This document shows, piece by piece, positions 52,331-60,859 of a stretch of 64,000 bases of DNA. The stretch is from Parvibaculum sp. (GTDB lineage Bacteria; Pseudomonadota; Alphaproteobacteria; Parvibaculales; Parvibaculaceae), in the NCBI RefSeq assembly GCF_030651915.1, contig NZ_JAUSBV010000005.1, positions 806,001-870,000 on the forward strand. The letters run 5' to 3'. The stretch's first letter is position 1; the number at the start of each line of letters is the position of its first letter. The notes below the pieces were generated by a model. The model saw nothing but the letters and a program-made list of their open reading frames with translations, ran no database searches and was not told where the DNA came from. Made by a program: the position numbers and the translations under genes.

Positions 52331-52393
52331 GCCTGCTTGGAAGTTCAATGGCGGGTGGCGCAGCATAGGGGGGCCGCCGCCGCTTGTCATGGG

Positions 52394-53002
52394 TCAGCCC
52401 TTCGCGGGAAGTGCCGCCAGCCGGTGCGCCAACAGGTCTTCCGCAGGGAAACCCAGCGCCGCGAGGCGGCCCGTTCCTTCGAGCACCCTGAGCCCGATCA
52501 GGAAGGCGGCGAGGCAGAGGATTTCGCGGTGGGCAGCGGCGCCTTCAAGACCCGTTGCCGCGCGCAAGGGGCCGCCCAGCGTTTCGAGCACCGCGATGAC
52601 GCGGCCGGTGACGGCGCGGCTGAGATCGGGATCAAGCGCTTCGGCCGACATCAGCCGGCCGGCAAGGCGGACATGCGGGGTGTTACCGGCAGTAGCGGCC
52701 AGCGCCTCATACGCCGCGGCGGCCAGCGCGTCGGCGGGCGATGCCGCCTTCTCCGCTGCCTCGCGCATCCGTCTGGCGAGGTGCCCCAGCTCCTCGGCGG
52801 TCAGCGCGATCGCCAATTCGTCGATGCCGGCGAAATAGGAATAGACGGCGCCCGCCACATAGCCCGCTTCGGCGGCGACGGCGCGGATGGTCAGCGCCTC
52901 CGGCCCGCCTTCATCGCAGACGCGGCGCGCGGCGGCGAGGATCGCCTTGCGCTTGTGGTCGCGCAACGCCGTGCGGCGCTTTTCGGCGGCAGGCGCTGCC
53001 AT
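52394..53002 (-). CDS. TetR-family transcriptional regulator
   Basis: A 202-residue repressor. The N-terminal helix-turn-helix reads RKAILAAARRVCDEGGPEALTIRAVAAEAG and GAVYSYFAGIDELAIAL (about residues 18-65). The C-terminal ligand domain is Ala-rich and resembles the TetR_C domains of acyl- or aromatic-responsive regulators. Its start overlaps the upstream crotonase stop by one base (TGATG), so it is produced with the operon it is expected to control through the palindrome at 53925-53943. The ligand may be an acyl-CoA (inference). Confidence 0.88.
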   Translation of the reverse strand: MAAPAAEKRRTALRDHKRKAILAAARRVCDEGGPEALTIRAVAAEAGYVAGAVYSYFAGIDELAIALTAEELGHLARRMREAAEKAASPADALAAAAYEALAATAGNTPHVRLAGRLMSAEALDPDLSRAVTGRVIAVLETLGGPLRAATGLEGAAAHREILCLAAFLIGLRVLEGTGRLAALGFPAEDLLAHRLAALPAKG

Positions 53003-53880
53003 CAGAATTTGTACGTCGAACGGGAGGCGCCTTCGGCGATCGGGCCGCCGCCGTCGCGTTCCTTCACCGCCTGCTGGAAGCCGACCTGTTCGGCGCGCTC
53101 CTTGAACCAGACGCCTTCGGGCGAATGTCGGGTGATGCCATCGAACAGCGTCGCGAACATCTGCGTCGTCTGGAGGCCCATGTTTTCATAGGCCTGATTG
53201 ACCAGCAGCTTCTGCATCATCAGCTGATTGCGCGGCACGCCGGCCATGCGGTTCGCCAGTTCATCGACGCGGGCGTCGAGATCGGCGTCGGGCACGGCCT
53301 CAAGGACGAGGCCCATGGCGGCGGCCTCGGCGCCCGTCACCAGATCGCCGGTGAAGAGCATGCGCTTGGCGCGCTCCGGCCCGAGGCGATAGACCCACAT
53401 GGCGGTGGTCGGGCAACCCCAGACGCGGGCCGGCGGATAGCCGATCTTCGCATCCTCGGCCATCACCACCATGTCGCAGCAAAGCGCAATATCGGAACCG
53501 CCGGCGACCGCGAAGCCGCGCACTTTCGCAATCGTCGGCTTGTGGCAGCGCCAGAGCGACATGAAATCGCGCGTGTTGGCATGCATCATGTTGAAGTCGA
53601 CCATCGGGTCCCAGGGCCGGGTATCGCCCTTTGGCGTGCCCGCGCCCTGATTGCTTGTCGGCCTCTCGGCGAAGTCCTTCAGGTCGTAGCCGGCGCAGAA
53701 GGCGCGGCCGGCACCGGTCAGCACGATCACATGCACGTCGTCATCGTCATTCGCCTGTTCAACGGCGCGGGCCAGCTCGCGCGGCATGCCCGAGGCGATG
53801 GCGTTGAGGCGATCGGGACGATTGAGGGTGATGGTGGCGATGCGGCCCTGCCGCTCATAGAGGATGTGTTCGAAAGACAT
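53002..53880 (-). CDS. Crotonase-fold protein (enoyl-CoA hydratase/isomerase family)
   Basis: A 292-residue crotonase. The oxyanion region GRAFCAGYDLKDFAE near residue 60 and FAVAGGSDIALCCDMV near 126 are normal for the family, but the hydratase glutamates are replaced (GGSDI in place of GGxEL, YPPAR in place of QPEI). The activity may not be simple hydration. First gene of the TetR-regulated unit, about 33 bases after the -10 box of a good promoter. Confidence 0.86.
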   Translation of the reverse strand: MSFEHILYERQGRIATITLNRPDRLNAIASGMPRELARAVEQANDDDDVHVIVLTGAGRAFCAGYDLKDFAERPTSNQGAGTPKGDTRPWDPMVDFNMMHANTRDFMSLWRCHKPTIAKVRGFAVAGGSDIALCCDMVVMAEDAKIGYPPARVWGCPTTAMWVYRLGPERAKRMLFTGDLVTGAEAAAMGLVLEAVPDADLDARVDELANRMAGVPRNQLMMQKLLVNQAYENMGLQTTQMFATLFDGITRHSPEGVWFKERAEQVGFQQAVKERDGGGPIAEGASRSTYKF

Positions 53881-53912
53881 CGGATTCCTCCCGGTTCCGG
53901 TTAATTATTAAA

Positions 53913-53941
53913 CATATATCGTAAAATTGAACATTGTTCAA
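53913..53941 (-). promoter_or_regulatory. Promoter of the TetR-thioesterase operon
   Basis: On the minus strand TTGAAC (53936-53941) and TATATG (53913-53918) are exactly 17 bases apart, in an AT-rich patch 33 bases before the crotonase ATG. This is one of the clearest sigma70-like promoters in the window. Confidence 0.75.
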
Positions 53942-53943
53942 TT
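53925..53943. promoter_or_regulatory. Likely TetR operator palindrome
   Basis: AATTGAACATTGTTCAATT is a perfect inverted repeat of 9-base arms around one base. It covers the -35 box and the spacer of the operon promoter, a position where a TetR dimer would block RNA polymerase. The regulator encoded in the operon is the natural candidate ligand-responsive repressor. Confidence 0.75.
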
Positions 53944-53960
53944 ATTGGATGGTTGGCGAT

Positions 53961-54005
53961 GCGCGGCGGATGCTGCGCCGCGCGTGGACCCCGGCTGATG
54001 CCGGG
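53961..54005. repeat. Two adjacent GC-rich hairpins
   Basis: GCGCGGCG (53961-53968) and CGCCGCGC (53976-53983) form an 8-bp stem with a 7-base loop. CCCGGC (53990-53995) and GCCGGG (54000-54005) form a second 6-bp stem with loop TGAT. They follow the stop of the HSL-type hydrolase on the minus strand and may act as its terminator or be an interspersed repeat. No T-run follows. Confidence 0.45.
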
Positions 54006-54020
54006 ATGTCAGTTCGGGGT

Positions 54021-54986
54021 TTAGGCCGTCGTGACGCGTTTCAGGAAGGCGTCGGCCTGCGCGTTGGCGGCGGCGGCGAGTGCGCCGGGGAAGGCGACGA
54101 AGCCATGAGCGCCGCCCGGATAAATGCCGAGTTCAGCCTCGTTGCCGGCCGCGATCCAGCGCGTATACATGAACAGCGAATCGTCAAGCAGCGCGTCGCG
54201 CGTGCCGACGGTGAAGAGCGCCGGACAGAGGCCTTTCAGATCGGCATAGAGCGGCGAGAGATCGGGGTCGCGCTTGTCCTTGACGCCTTTCAGGAAGGCT
54301 TCCGAAAATTTCTCAATGTCGAGCGTGCGCAGGATCAGGCGCTCGTTGCCGAAAGCGCGCTGGCTCGGCGTCATCGTCATGTCGAAGGCGCCGAAAACCA
54401 GATTGGCGCCCTTGAAGCCGGCATAGCCGTGGCGGTCGCGCATGCGCAAGATGGTGACGGCCGACAGATGCCCGCCGGCGCTTTCGCCGCCGATGGTCAG
54501 CCTGTCGGTGCCGAACTCCTTTTTTGCGTTGGCGACCAGCCAGACGGCCGCAGCCTCGCAATCGTCCGGGCCCGCTGGATAGGGATGTTCGGGCGCCAGG
54601 CGATATTCGACGCTGACGCAGGCGAGACCGACCCTGTCGGCGATACGTTCGAGCAGCGGGTCCTGCTGGTCGGCGGCGCCGAGCGTCCAGCCGCCGCCAT
54701 GGATGTGCAGATAGACGCCTTTCGGATTGTCGGGCGCGATGACGCGCAGCGCGATCTTGCCGCCCTTGCCGTCGATCTCGATCGTGCGGGCGCGGGGCGA
54801 TTTCGGCGCCAGCGGGAACGGACCTTCGCCGCGGGCGCGGGCGTCGCGCACTTCCTGCGCGCCGATGTCCCACCAGTCGGGGGCACCGTCCATCGCCTTG
54901 ATAATGGCGTCGTTGATGGCTTTCGTTTCGGCGGAAATCGCCTCGGCGGTGAAAAGCTTCGGGTCGAATGAATTGCTGCCTGACAT
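54021..54986 (-). CDS. HSL-family alpha/beta-hydrolase (lipase/esterase)
   Basis: A 321-residue hormone-sensitive-lipase-family esterase. The oxyanion motif [12 protein letters not shown] is near residue 93, the nucleophile elbow [13 protein letters not shown] near 165, the aspartate in [13 protein letters not shown] near 265, and the histidine in [11 protein letters not shown] near 295. Probably cytoplasmic; hydrolyses short- or medium-chain esters. It is divergent from the TetR-thioesterase operon and convergent with nothing nearby. Confidence 0.92.
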   Translation of the reverse strand: MSGSNSFDPKLFTAEAISAETKAINDAIIKAMDGAPDWWDIGAQEVRDARARGEGPFPLAPKSPRARTIEIDGKGGKIALRVIAPDNPKGVYLHIHGGGWTLGAADQQDPLLERIADRVGLACVSVEYRLAPEHPYPAGPDDCEAAAVWLVANAKKEFGTDRLTIGGESAGGHLSAVTILRMRDRHGYAGFKGANLVFGAFDMTMTPSQRAFGNERLILRTLDIEKFSEAFLKGVKDKRDPDLSPLYADLKGLCPALFTVGTRDALLDDSLFMYTRWIAAGNEAELGIYPGGAHGFVAFPGALAAAANAQADAFLKRVTTA

Positions 54987-55045
54987 GTGTCCCCTCAGTG
55001 TTCGCGTTTCTTTTGGCGAAGTAGAGCGGATTTCCGGTGGATCGT

Positions 55046-56068
55046 CTATCGGACGCGCCAGGCCCAGGCGGCATCACCGCTGTCCATGCGGGAGGTCACT
55101 TCGAGCTTCAGATGGCGGTTGTGGACCGCGAGCGCGCCTTCCCAAAGGGCGTTCCAGGCGTCGAAGCAGGCAGGCGTGACGCCTTCCCTGCCCTCCATCA
55201 TGCGCCATGTCGAAATCGATACCTCGGCGCCGTCCACATCTGCCTTGTCGCCGCCGGCATCGAGCATGGCGCCGAGATAGCGCGCGAAGGCGGCGGCGTC
55301 GTTTCGCGCGACGCCGATCAATGCGGAGGTCGCATCGTAGCATTGCATGCCGATCAGCCGGCCGGCTTCCCAACCGAGTTTCCGCGCCTCGTCCTCGCCG
55401 AAGAGCGAGACGGCGGCGGGCAGGATCGAGCGGATATATTGCACGGCGTAGTTGCGCTTCGCCTTGACCATGCGCTCTTCGGACCACTCGACATGGGGAA
55501 GTTTCGCAGGGTCGACATCCGGGCCGTTTTCCTCGAAGCGGAAGCGCAGGCGTTCATCCGCCGCCAGCGGGCGCTCCTCCTCGATGAAATAGCCTTCGAG
55601 GCAGGGGTCGATACGGGTGGTGATGTTGGTGCAGACGAAGCCGAGATTGGGATTGCCGAGCGTTACGCCGACCTGCGAATGGAAGGCACGCATGAAGGCG
55701 ATGCTGGTTTCATTCGGTACCGCGCAGATCGCCGCGCCGTCCCAGATCCATCGCGGCGGCAGGTAGCGCACCCAGGCCTTGCGGTCGCTTTCAGGAATGA
55801 ACTCGCATTTCACGCCGCCGACATGGTTTGCCAGATAGATATATTGCGCGCAGGCGACGGCGGGCGGCAGCTTGTCGAGGCCGAGATTTTTGTAGCCCGC
55901 CAGAAATTTCTCGCGGTGCTGCGCCTGAAAGGTACGGAAGTTGAGTTCGGTGCCCGCCGCCTCGCCCTTGAAGACGACGGCGCGCAGGATCAGCCCCGTC
56001 AGGTAACGCTGATGAAGCTCCGCGCTCGCACGCCAAGCGTTGAGTTCTCCTTCGCTGGCCGCTGCCAT
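55046..56068 (-). CDS. Protein of unknown function
   Basis: A 340-residue protein not recognised. It begins [24 protein letters not shown] and contains conserved-looking segments such as [58 protein letters not shown] and [30 protein letters not shown]. The later part vaguely resembles small catalytic domains with a Met/Cys/Tyr-rich helix; no function is assigned. There is no signal peptide. It is downstream of two DJ-1 genes on the same strand, so it may share a pathway with them. Confidence 0.7.
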   Translation of the reverse strand: MAAASEGELNAWRASAELHQRYLTGLILRAVVFKGEAAGTELNFRTFQAQHREKFLAGYKNLGLDKLPPAVACAQYIYLANHVGGVKCEFIPESDRKAWVRYLPPRWIWDGAAICAVPNETSIAFMRAFHSQVGVTLGNPNLGFVCTNITTRIDPCLEGYFIEEERPLAADERLRFRFEENGPDVDPAKLPHVEWSEERMVKAKRNYAVQYIRSILPAAVSLFGEDEARKLGWEAGRLIGMQCYDATSALIGVARNDAAAFARYLGAMLDAGGDKADVDGAEVSISTWRMMEGREGVTPACFDAWNALWEGALAVHNRHLKLEVTSRMDSGDAAWAWRVR

Positions 56069-56107
56069 CCCGTCCTCCCTCACTTGTTCGGGGGGAGGAT
56101 AGCGCAA

Positions 56108-56725
56108 TCAGACGGCGGCGCTATAGGGCGGCGCGGGGTCGTACTCCATCAAGCGCTGCGTCAGGCGCGCATGGTCTTGCCCGTGCATCTGGCCGGTGAG
56201 CCAGAGCGCCATGTCGATGCCGGCCGAGACGCCGGCCGCGGTCACGACATTGCCGTCGCGGACATAGCGGATGTTTTCGAGCACTTCCAACGCTTCGCCA
56301 CGCTGGCGGAGCTGCTCGATGAAACCCCAATGGGTGGTAACGCGCTTACCCCGCGCCGGACCGGCCGCACAGAGAAGCAGCGCGCCGGTGCAGACGCTTG
56401 TCACCCATTCGGCGGCGGCATGCTGTGCGATCCAGCCGAGCAGCTTTTCGTTCTCCGCCTCGCGGCGCGTGCCCTGCCCGCCTGGCACCAGCAGCAGATC
56501 GAGTTTCGGTGCATCGGTGATCGACACATGCGCCTCGACGCGCATGCCCTTGGCGCCGGTGACGGGACCGCCCGTCTCCGAAATCAGCAACACGGTGTCG
56601 GGATGCTCGCGACCCTCGAACCCATGGGCCTCGTTCGACATGGTGAAGACCTCATAGGGGCCGACGAAATCGAGTTCCTCGACGCCGTCGAAGATCAAGA
56701 TGCCGATGGTGCGGTTCTTGGACAT
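56108..56725 (-). CDS. DJ-1/PfpI-superfamily protein (isonitrile-hydratase-like)
   Basis: A 205-residue DJ-1/PfpI protein. The nucleophile elbow is VTSVCTGALLLCAAG near residue 110 with the reactive cysteine, followed by GKRVTTHWGFIEQL and VVTAAGVSAGIDMAL. The acid partner glutamate lies in IFDGVEELDFVGPYEVF near residue 15. Similar to isonitrile hydratase InhA and to GlxA N-domains. The substrate is unknown. It lies 12 bases downstream of the second DJ-1 gene. Confidence 0.87.
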   Translation of the reverse strand: MSKNRTIGILIFDGVEELDFVGPYEVFTMSNEAHGFEGREHPDTVLLISETGGPVTGAKGMRVEAHVSITDAPKLDLLLVPGGQGTRREAENEKLLGWIAQHAAAEWVTSVCTGALLLCAAGPARGKRVTTHWGFIEQLRQRGEALEVLENIRYVRDGNVVTAAGVSAGIDMALWLTGQMHGQDHARLTQRLMEYDPAPPYSAAV

Positions 56726-56737
56726 GGCGCGTTCTCC

Positions 56738-57418
56738 TCAGAGGGACGGCTGGGCGAAGCGCGGCGGTATCGAATTCATGCGCTCAAACAGGATCGATTC
56801 TTCGGCGACGCGGATTACCTCGCGGATCGGATCGGGCACCTCGTCGGGCGAGGCGTAGCTGAAGGGCGGATGGGGATAATACTCGATGCCGAGCTGGATG
56901 GTCTTCGCCGTGTCCTCGCCAGCGATGATGCGCGCGAGATAGAGCGCTCCGTCGATGCCGGCCGAGACGCCTGCCGTCGTCACGATCTTGCCATCGCGGC
57001 GATAGCGGTCGGGGACGACATGCGCACCGAAGGAGGCCACCGACTCGCGGGCGTAGTAGTTCGTCGTCACCGTCTTGCCCTTCAGGATGCCGGCGGCCGC
57101 GAGAATTTCCACGCCATTGCAAACACCGAAAGTCCAGCTGGAGGTTTCGTGAAGCCGGCGGACAAAGGCGAGCGTCGCCTCGTTGGTCATTTGCGGCCGT
57201 CCGCCCGGCCCGCCCGGCACATAGAGAATGTCGGTCGCCTCGACTTCCGAATAGTCACGCCATGCAGCCATGCCGCCGGAGCGGAGATCGTCGGCGATGA
57301 TGGTTTTCCGTTCGGCGACGAATTCAACCTCGGCGCCCGGCAGCCAGCCGAGAACGGCATAGCCGCCGACCACGTCGAGCATGGTGAAGCCGTCATAGAG
57401 AAGAATGGAGATGCGCAT
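56738..57418 (-). CDS. DJ-1/PfpI-superfamily protein
   Basis: A 226-residue DJ-1/PfpI protein. The nucleophile cysteine is in WTFGVCNGVEILAAAG near residue 99, with GKTVTTNYYARES and KIVTTAGVSAGIDGAL downstream, the same order as the neighbouring paralogue. The N-terminus ISILLYDGFTMLDVVGG lacks the strict Glu at the DJ-1 acid position (Asp or Met instead). Its start overlaps the end of the GlxA-type regulator by 26 bases, indicating coupling. Confidence 0.86.
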   Translation of the reverse strand: MRISILLYDGFTMLDVVGGYAVLGWLPGAEVEFVAERKTIIADDLRSGGMAAWRDYSEVEATDILYVPGGPGGRPQMTNEATLAFVRRLHETSSWTFGVCNGVEILAAAGILKGKTVTTNYYARESVASFGAHVVPDRYRRDGKIVTTAGVSAGIDGALYLARIIAGEDTAKTIQLGIEYYPHPPFSYASPDEVPDPIREVIRVAEESILFERMNSIPPRFAQPSL

Positions 57419-58469
57419 TGATCGAGGTTCCCTGATTTGAAGGCGCGGGGTCGCGCCGGGCGGTGCGGAAGCGTTCGCGGTAGCGGCCGGGTGTCACACC
57501 CAGATGACGAATGAAGGCGCGGCGCATGCGCTCGGCGGCGCCGAAACCGGCATCGGCCGAAACGGCGTCGAGCGACAAATCGCTGCCGGCAAGGTGGCGG
57601 CAGGCCTCGTCAAGACGCGCGCGCTCGACGAATTGCGCGGGCGTGATACCGGTCTCTTCGGCGAAGCGGCGGGCAAAACTGCGTTCGCTCATGGCGGCGC
57701 GGGCGGCAAGCGCCGGCACCGAGAGATCGGCACGCGGATTTTCGATGACAAAAGCGCAGACGCGCGACAGGCGCGTGTCGGCAACGCGCTGGGCGGCAAG
57801 TTGCGCCGAGAATTGCGACTGGCCGCCGGGACGCATCAGGTACATCACATGATGACGGGCGATCAGCAGCGCCGCGTCGCGGCCGAGATCCTCCTCGATC
57901 AGTGCCAGCGCGAGGTCCATGCCCGCGGTGACGCCGGCCGATGTCCAGAACTTGCCGTCGCGCACATAGATCGCATCTTCTTCCACGGTCACGGCGGGGA
58001 AGCGCTGGCGCATGGCCGGCGCATATGCCCAATGCGTCGTGGCGCGGCGGCCGTCGAGAAGGCCAGCGGCAGCGAGGATGATGGCGCCGGTGCAGATCGA
58101 AACGACACGGGCAACCGGCCCGGCGGCCTTGCGGACAAAGCCGAGGAGCCGCTCGTCCTCCATCGCCGCGCGCGATCCGAGCCCGCCCGTCACCATCAAG
58201 GTGTCGAGTGTCGCGAGATCGGCCAATGTCAGGTCGCTTATCGCCCGGTCGGCATGCAACACCAGGCCGCTCGTCGTCGAGACGGGGCCGGGTTCGACCG
58301 AGACCAGTTCGACCGCATAGGCCGGGCGGCCATCAGGCAGCAGCGCCGTACTCAAAATCTGCAAGGGGCCGGCAATGTCGAGAATCTGGGCGTCGGCGTA
58401 GGCGAGCATCATCACCCGGCGGGGGACCTGGGTGGGATTGCGGGGACTTGATTTGGTGGCGCTGGTCAT
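57393..58469 (-). CDS. GlxA-type AraC-family transcriptional regulator
   Basis: A 358-residue regulator. The N-terminal DJ-1/PfpI domain (residues 18-195) has the elbow VSICTGAIILAAAGLLDG near residue 124, and the C-terminal AraC/XylS domain (residues 230-340) includes two HTH motifs (LSVPALAARAAMSERSFARRF and LSLDAVSADAGFGAAERMRRAF). Members regulate genes for nitrogen compounds such as isonitriles or glycine betaine. As first gene it probably controls the two DJ-1 genes that follow in the same unit. Confidence 0.9.
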   Translation of the reverse strand: MTSATKSSPRNPTQVPRRVMMLAYADAQILDIAGPLQILSTALLPDGRPAYAVELVSVEPGPVSTTSGLVLHADRAISDLTLADLATLDTLMVTGGLGSRAAMEDERLLGFVRKAAGPVARVVSICTGAIILAAAGLLDGRRATTHWAYAPAMRQRFPAVTVEEDAIYVRDGKFWTSAGVTAGMDLALALIEEDLGRDAALLIARHHVMYLMRPGGQSQFSAQLAAQRVADTRLSRVCAFVIENPRADLSVPALAARAAMSERSFARRFAEETGITPAQFVERARLDEACRHLAGSDLSLDAVSADAGFGAAERMRRAFIRHLGVTPGRYRERFRTARRDPAPSNQGTSINAHLHSSL

Positions 58470-58544
58470 GGAGCCAGATTAAGCCCGGTACCTTCTGGCG
58501 GAAATGACAAATGACACGCATTTTCTGCCAAAGCAGCCAAAAGA

Positions 58545-58572
58545 AAGCCCCGTCTCTTTCAAGACGGGGCTT
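58545..58572 (-). terminator. Rho-independent terminator of the fadJ-like gene
   Basis: AAGCCCCGTCT (58545-58555) and AGACGGGGCTT (58562-58572) make an 11-bp perfect stem around a 6-base loop. On the minus strand TCTTTTGG follows. It lies 24 bases after the fadJ-like stop and also shields the divergent GlxA region. Confidence 0.88.
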
Positions 58573-58596
58573 CCGTTTTCGTTCAGAGGGCGGCGA

Positions 58597-60852
58597 TCAG
58601 GCGGCCGCCTTCTCCTTGTTAGGTGCGAAGCGGGTATAGAAGGTGTCGCCCTTTTCAGCCATGTCGCGCAGGAGCTTCGACGGCGTAAAGCGGGGCCCGT
58701 ATTTCTGGGCCAGCTTGTCGCAAGCTTCGACAAACGCCTTCGCGCCAACCATGTCGATCAGCGACAAGGGACCGCCGGCCCAGGGCGCGAAGCCCCAGCC
58801 GAGGATGGCGCCGACATCGGCGTCGCGCACGTCGGTCACCACGCCTTCCTCGAAACAGCGCGCCGCTTCCAGCGCCTGGATGTAGAGGAAGCGGTTTTTC
58901 AACTCCTGCACATCGAGGTCGTCGGGGTCCTGGCTCTTGCCGACGAGATCGGCGAGGCCCGGCCAGAGCTTCTTCTTGCCGTCAGCGGGATAGTCATAAA
59001 AGCCCTTGCCCGCTTTCTTGCCGACGCGGCCGAGCTCGACGACCATCTTTTTCACCAGATCGTCGGCGGGCGAGCCGACATATTTGTCGCCGAGGTCCTT
59101 CTTGGTCTGCTCGCGCACCTTGTAGGCGAGGTCGAGCGAGACTTCGTCGTTCAAGGCCAGCGGCGCCATCGGCATGCCGGTCATGCGGCCGACATTCTCG
59201 ATCATCGCCGGCGGCACACCCTCGCCCAGCATGGCGAGGCCTTCGCCGACATAGGTGCCGAAGCAGCGCGAGGTGTAGAAGCCTCTGGAGTCGTTGACGA
59301 CGATCGGCGTCTTGCGGATCTGCTTCACATAGTCCATCGCCTTGGCGAGCGTTTCGTCGCTGGTCTTCTTGCCCATGATGATTTCGACAAGCTGCATCTT
59401 GTCGACCGGCGAGAAGAAATGGATGCCGATGAAGCTTTCGGGGTTGGCCGCGGCTTCGGCCAGACCCGTGATCGGCAGGGTCGAGGTGTTGGAGCCGTAG
59501 ATGCCGCCTTTGGCCAGCATCGGCTCCGCCTTCTTCGTGACTTCCGCCTTGATGTCGCGGCTTTCGAAAACCGCTTCGATGACGAGATCGGCGCCTTTGA
59601 GGTCGTCGTAGTTCGTCGTCGGCTTGATCAGGCCGAGCAGCTTGTCGGCCTTTTCCTGCGTGGTCTTGCCGCGTTCGAGCGCCTTGGCCAGCAGCCTCTC
59701 GGAATAGGCCTTGCCCTTTTCGGCATTGGCCTGATCGGTGTCGAGAAGCACGACCTCCATGCCGGCCTGCGCCGACACATAAGCGATGCCGGCGCCCATC
59801 ATGCCGGCGCCGAGAATGCCGAGCTTCTTGACCTGAAAGGGGGCGATGCCCGCCGGACGGCGCGCGCCTTTCGCCAGTTCCTGCATCGACAGGAAGAGCG
59901 AACGGATCATCGCCTTGGAGCGCGGGTCCATCAGCAGTTTGGTGAAGTAGCGCGTCTCGATGCGCAGACCCGCCTCGATCGGCACCTGCAGGCCTTCATA
60001 GACGCAGGACATGATGTATTTCTGCGCCGGGAAGTTGCCATGCGTCTGCTTGTGCAGCGTCGCATTGCCGATGGTGAAAACCTGGCCGCCGCCCTTCGAA
60101 TGCGGATCGCCACCGGGCACCTTGTAGCCTTCGCGGTCCCAGGGCTGGATGGCGATGGCGTAGACTTCCGGACCCTTCTTGCCGAGCTTCACTTTCGGCT
60201 GAGCAAGACCTTCCTTCAGCCAGGTCTTGGCGGCCGAAACGAGTTCGCCGGCCGGCACGACCTTGTGAACGATGCCTGCCTTCAAGGCCTTTTGCGGATC
60301 GAGCGAGGTGCCTTGCAGGATCAGCGGCAAGGCTGCCTGCGCACCGATCAGGCGCGGCAGGCGCTGCGTGCCGCCGCCGCCGGGCAGGAGACCGACCTTG
60401 GCTTCGGGCAGACCGATCTGCGTTTTCGGATTGTCGGCGGCGACGCGGTAGTGGCAGGCGAGCGTCACTTCAAGACCGCCGCCCAGCGCTGTGCCGTTGA
60501 TCGCGGCAACCACGGGCTTGCCGCAGGTTTCGAGCGAACGCAGCAGCATGTTGAATTTGAGGTTGCCCTCATACATCGCCTTGACGCGATCTTCCTGCGA
60601 GCCACCGCCGGAACCGCCACCGGCCTGACCGCCCATCATCGAGAGGTCGGCGCCAGCGCAGAAGGCGTCCTTGCCGGAGGTCAGGACGGCGCCCTTGATG
60701 GCGTCGTCGGACATGATCTTTTCGATGATCGATGCCATGTCACCCATCGAGCCTTGCGAAAGCACGTTCATCGAACGGCCGGGCATGTCCCATGTGATGA
60801 GGGCGATGCCGTCGGAATCGATTTCGAGTTTGAAGTTTTCATACGTGGTCAT
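58597..60852 (-). CDS. fadJ: Bifunctional enoyl-CoA hydratase / 3-hydroxyacyl-CoA dehydrogenase (FadJ-like)
   Basis: A 751-residue multifunctional beta-oxidation enzyme. The N-terminal crotonase domain (residues 1-200) has KDAFCAGADLSMMGG and both hydratase glutamates (GGGLEVTLAC, GLPEAKVG). The NAD-binding domain begins KLGILGAGMMGAGIAYVSAQ near residue 343, followed by the catalytic GIHFFSPVDKMQLVEI histidine and the C-terminal 3HCDH domain with GRMTGMPMAPLAL. It precedes its thiolase partner's end by a short gap; the two likely form the trifunctional complex. Gene-symbol use is by similarity; FadB is an equally possible name. Confidence 0.93.
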   Translation of the reverse strand: MTTYENFKLEIDSDGIALITWDMPGRSMNVLSQGSMGDMASIIEKIMSDDAIKGAVLTSGKDAFCAGADLSMMGGQAGGGSGGGSQEDRVKAMYEGNLKFNMLLRSLETCGKPVVAAINGTALGGGLEVTLACHYRVAADNPKTQIGLPEAKVGLLPGGGGTQRLPRLIGAQAALPLILQGTSLDPQKALKAGIVHKVVPAGELVSAAKTWLKEGLAQPKVKLGKKGPEVYAIAIQPWDREGYKVPGGDPHSKGGGQVFTIGNATLHKQTHGNFPAQKYIMSCVYEGLQVPIEAGLRIETRYFTKLLMDPRSKAMIRSLFLSMQELAKGARRPAGIAPFQVKKLGILGAGMMGAGIAYVSAQAGMEVVLLDTDQANAEKGKAYSERLLAKALERGKTTQEKADKLLGLIKPTTNYDDLKGADLVIEAVFESRDIKAEVTKKAEPMLAKGGIYGSNTSTLPITGLAEAAANPESFIGIHFFSPVDKMQLVEIIMGKKTSDETLAKAMDYVKQIRKTPIVVNDSRGFYTSRCFGTYVGEGLAMLGEGVPPAMIENVGRMTGMPMAPLALNDEVSLDLAYKVREQTKKDLGDKYVGSPADDLVKKMVVELGRVGKKAGKGFYDYPADGKKKLWPGLADLVGKSQDPDDLDVQELKNRFLYIQALEAARCFEEGVVTDVRDADVGAILGWGFAPWAGGPLSLIDMVGAKAFVEACDKLAQKYGPRFTPSKLLRDMAEKGDTFYTRFAPNKEKAAA

Positions 60853-60859
60853 TGGGGCC

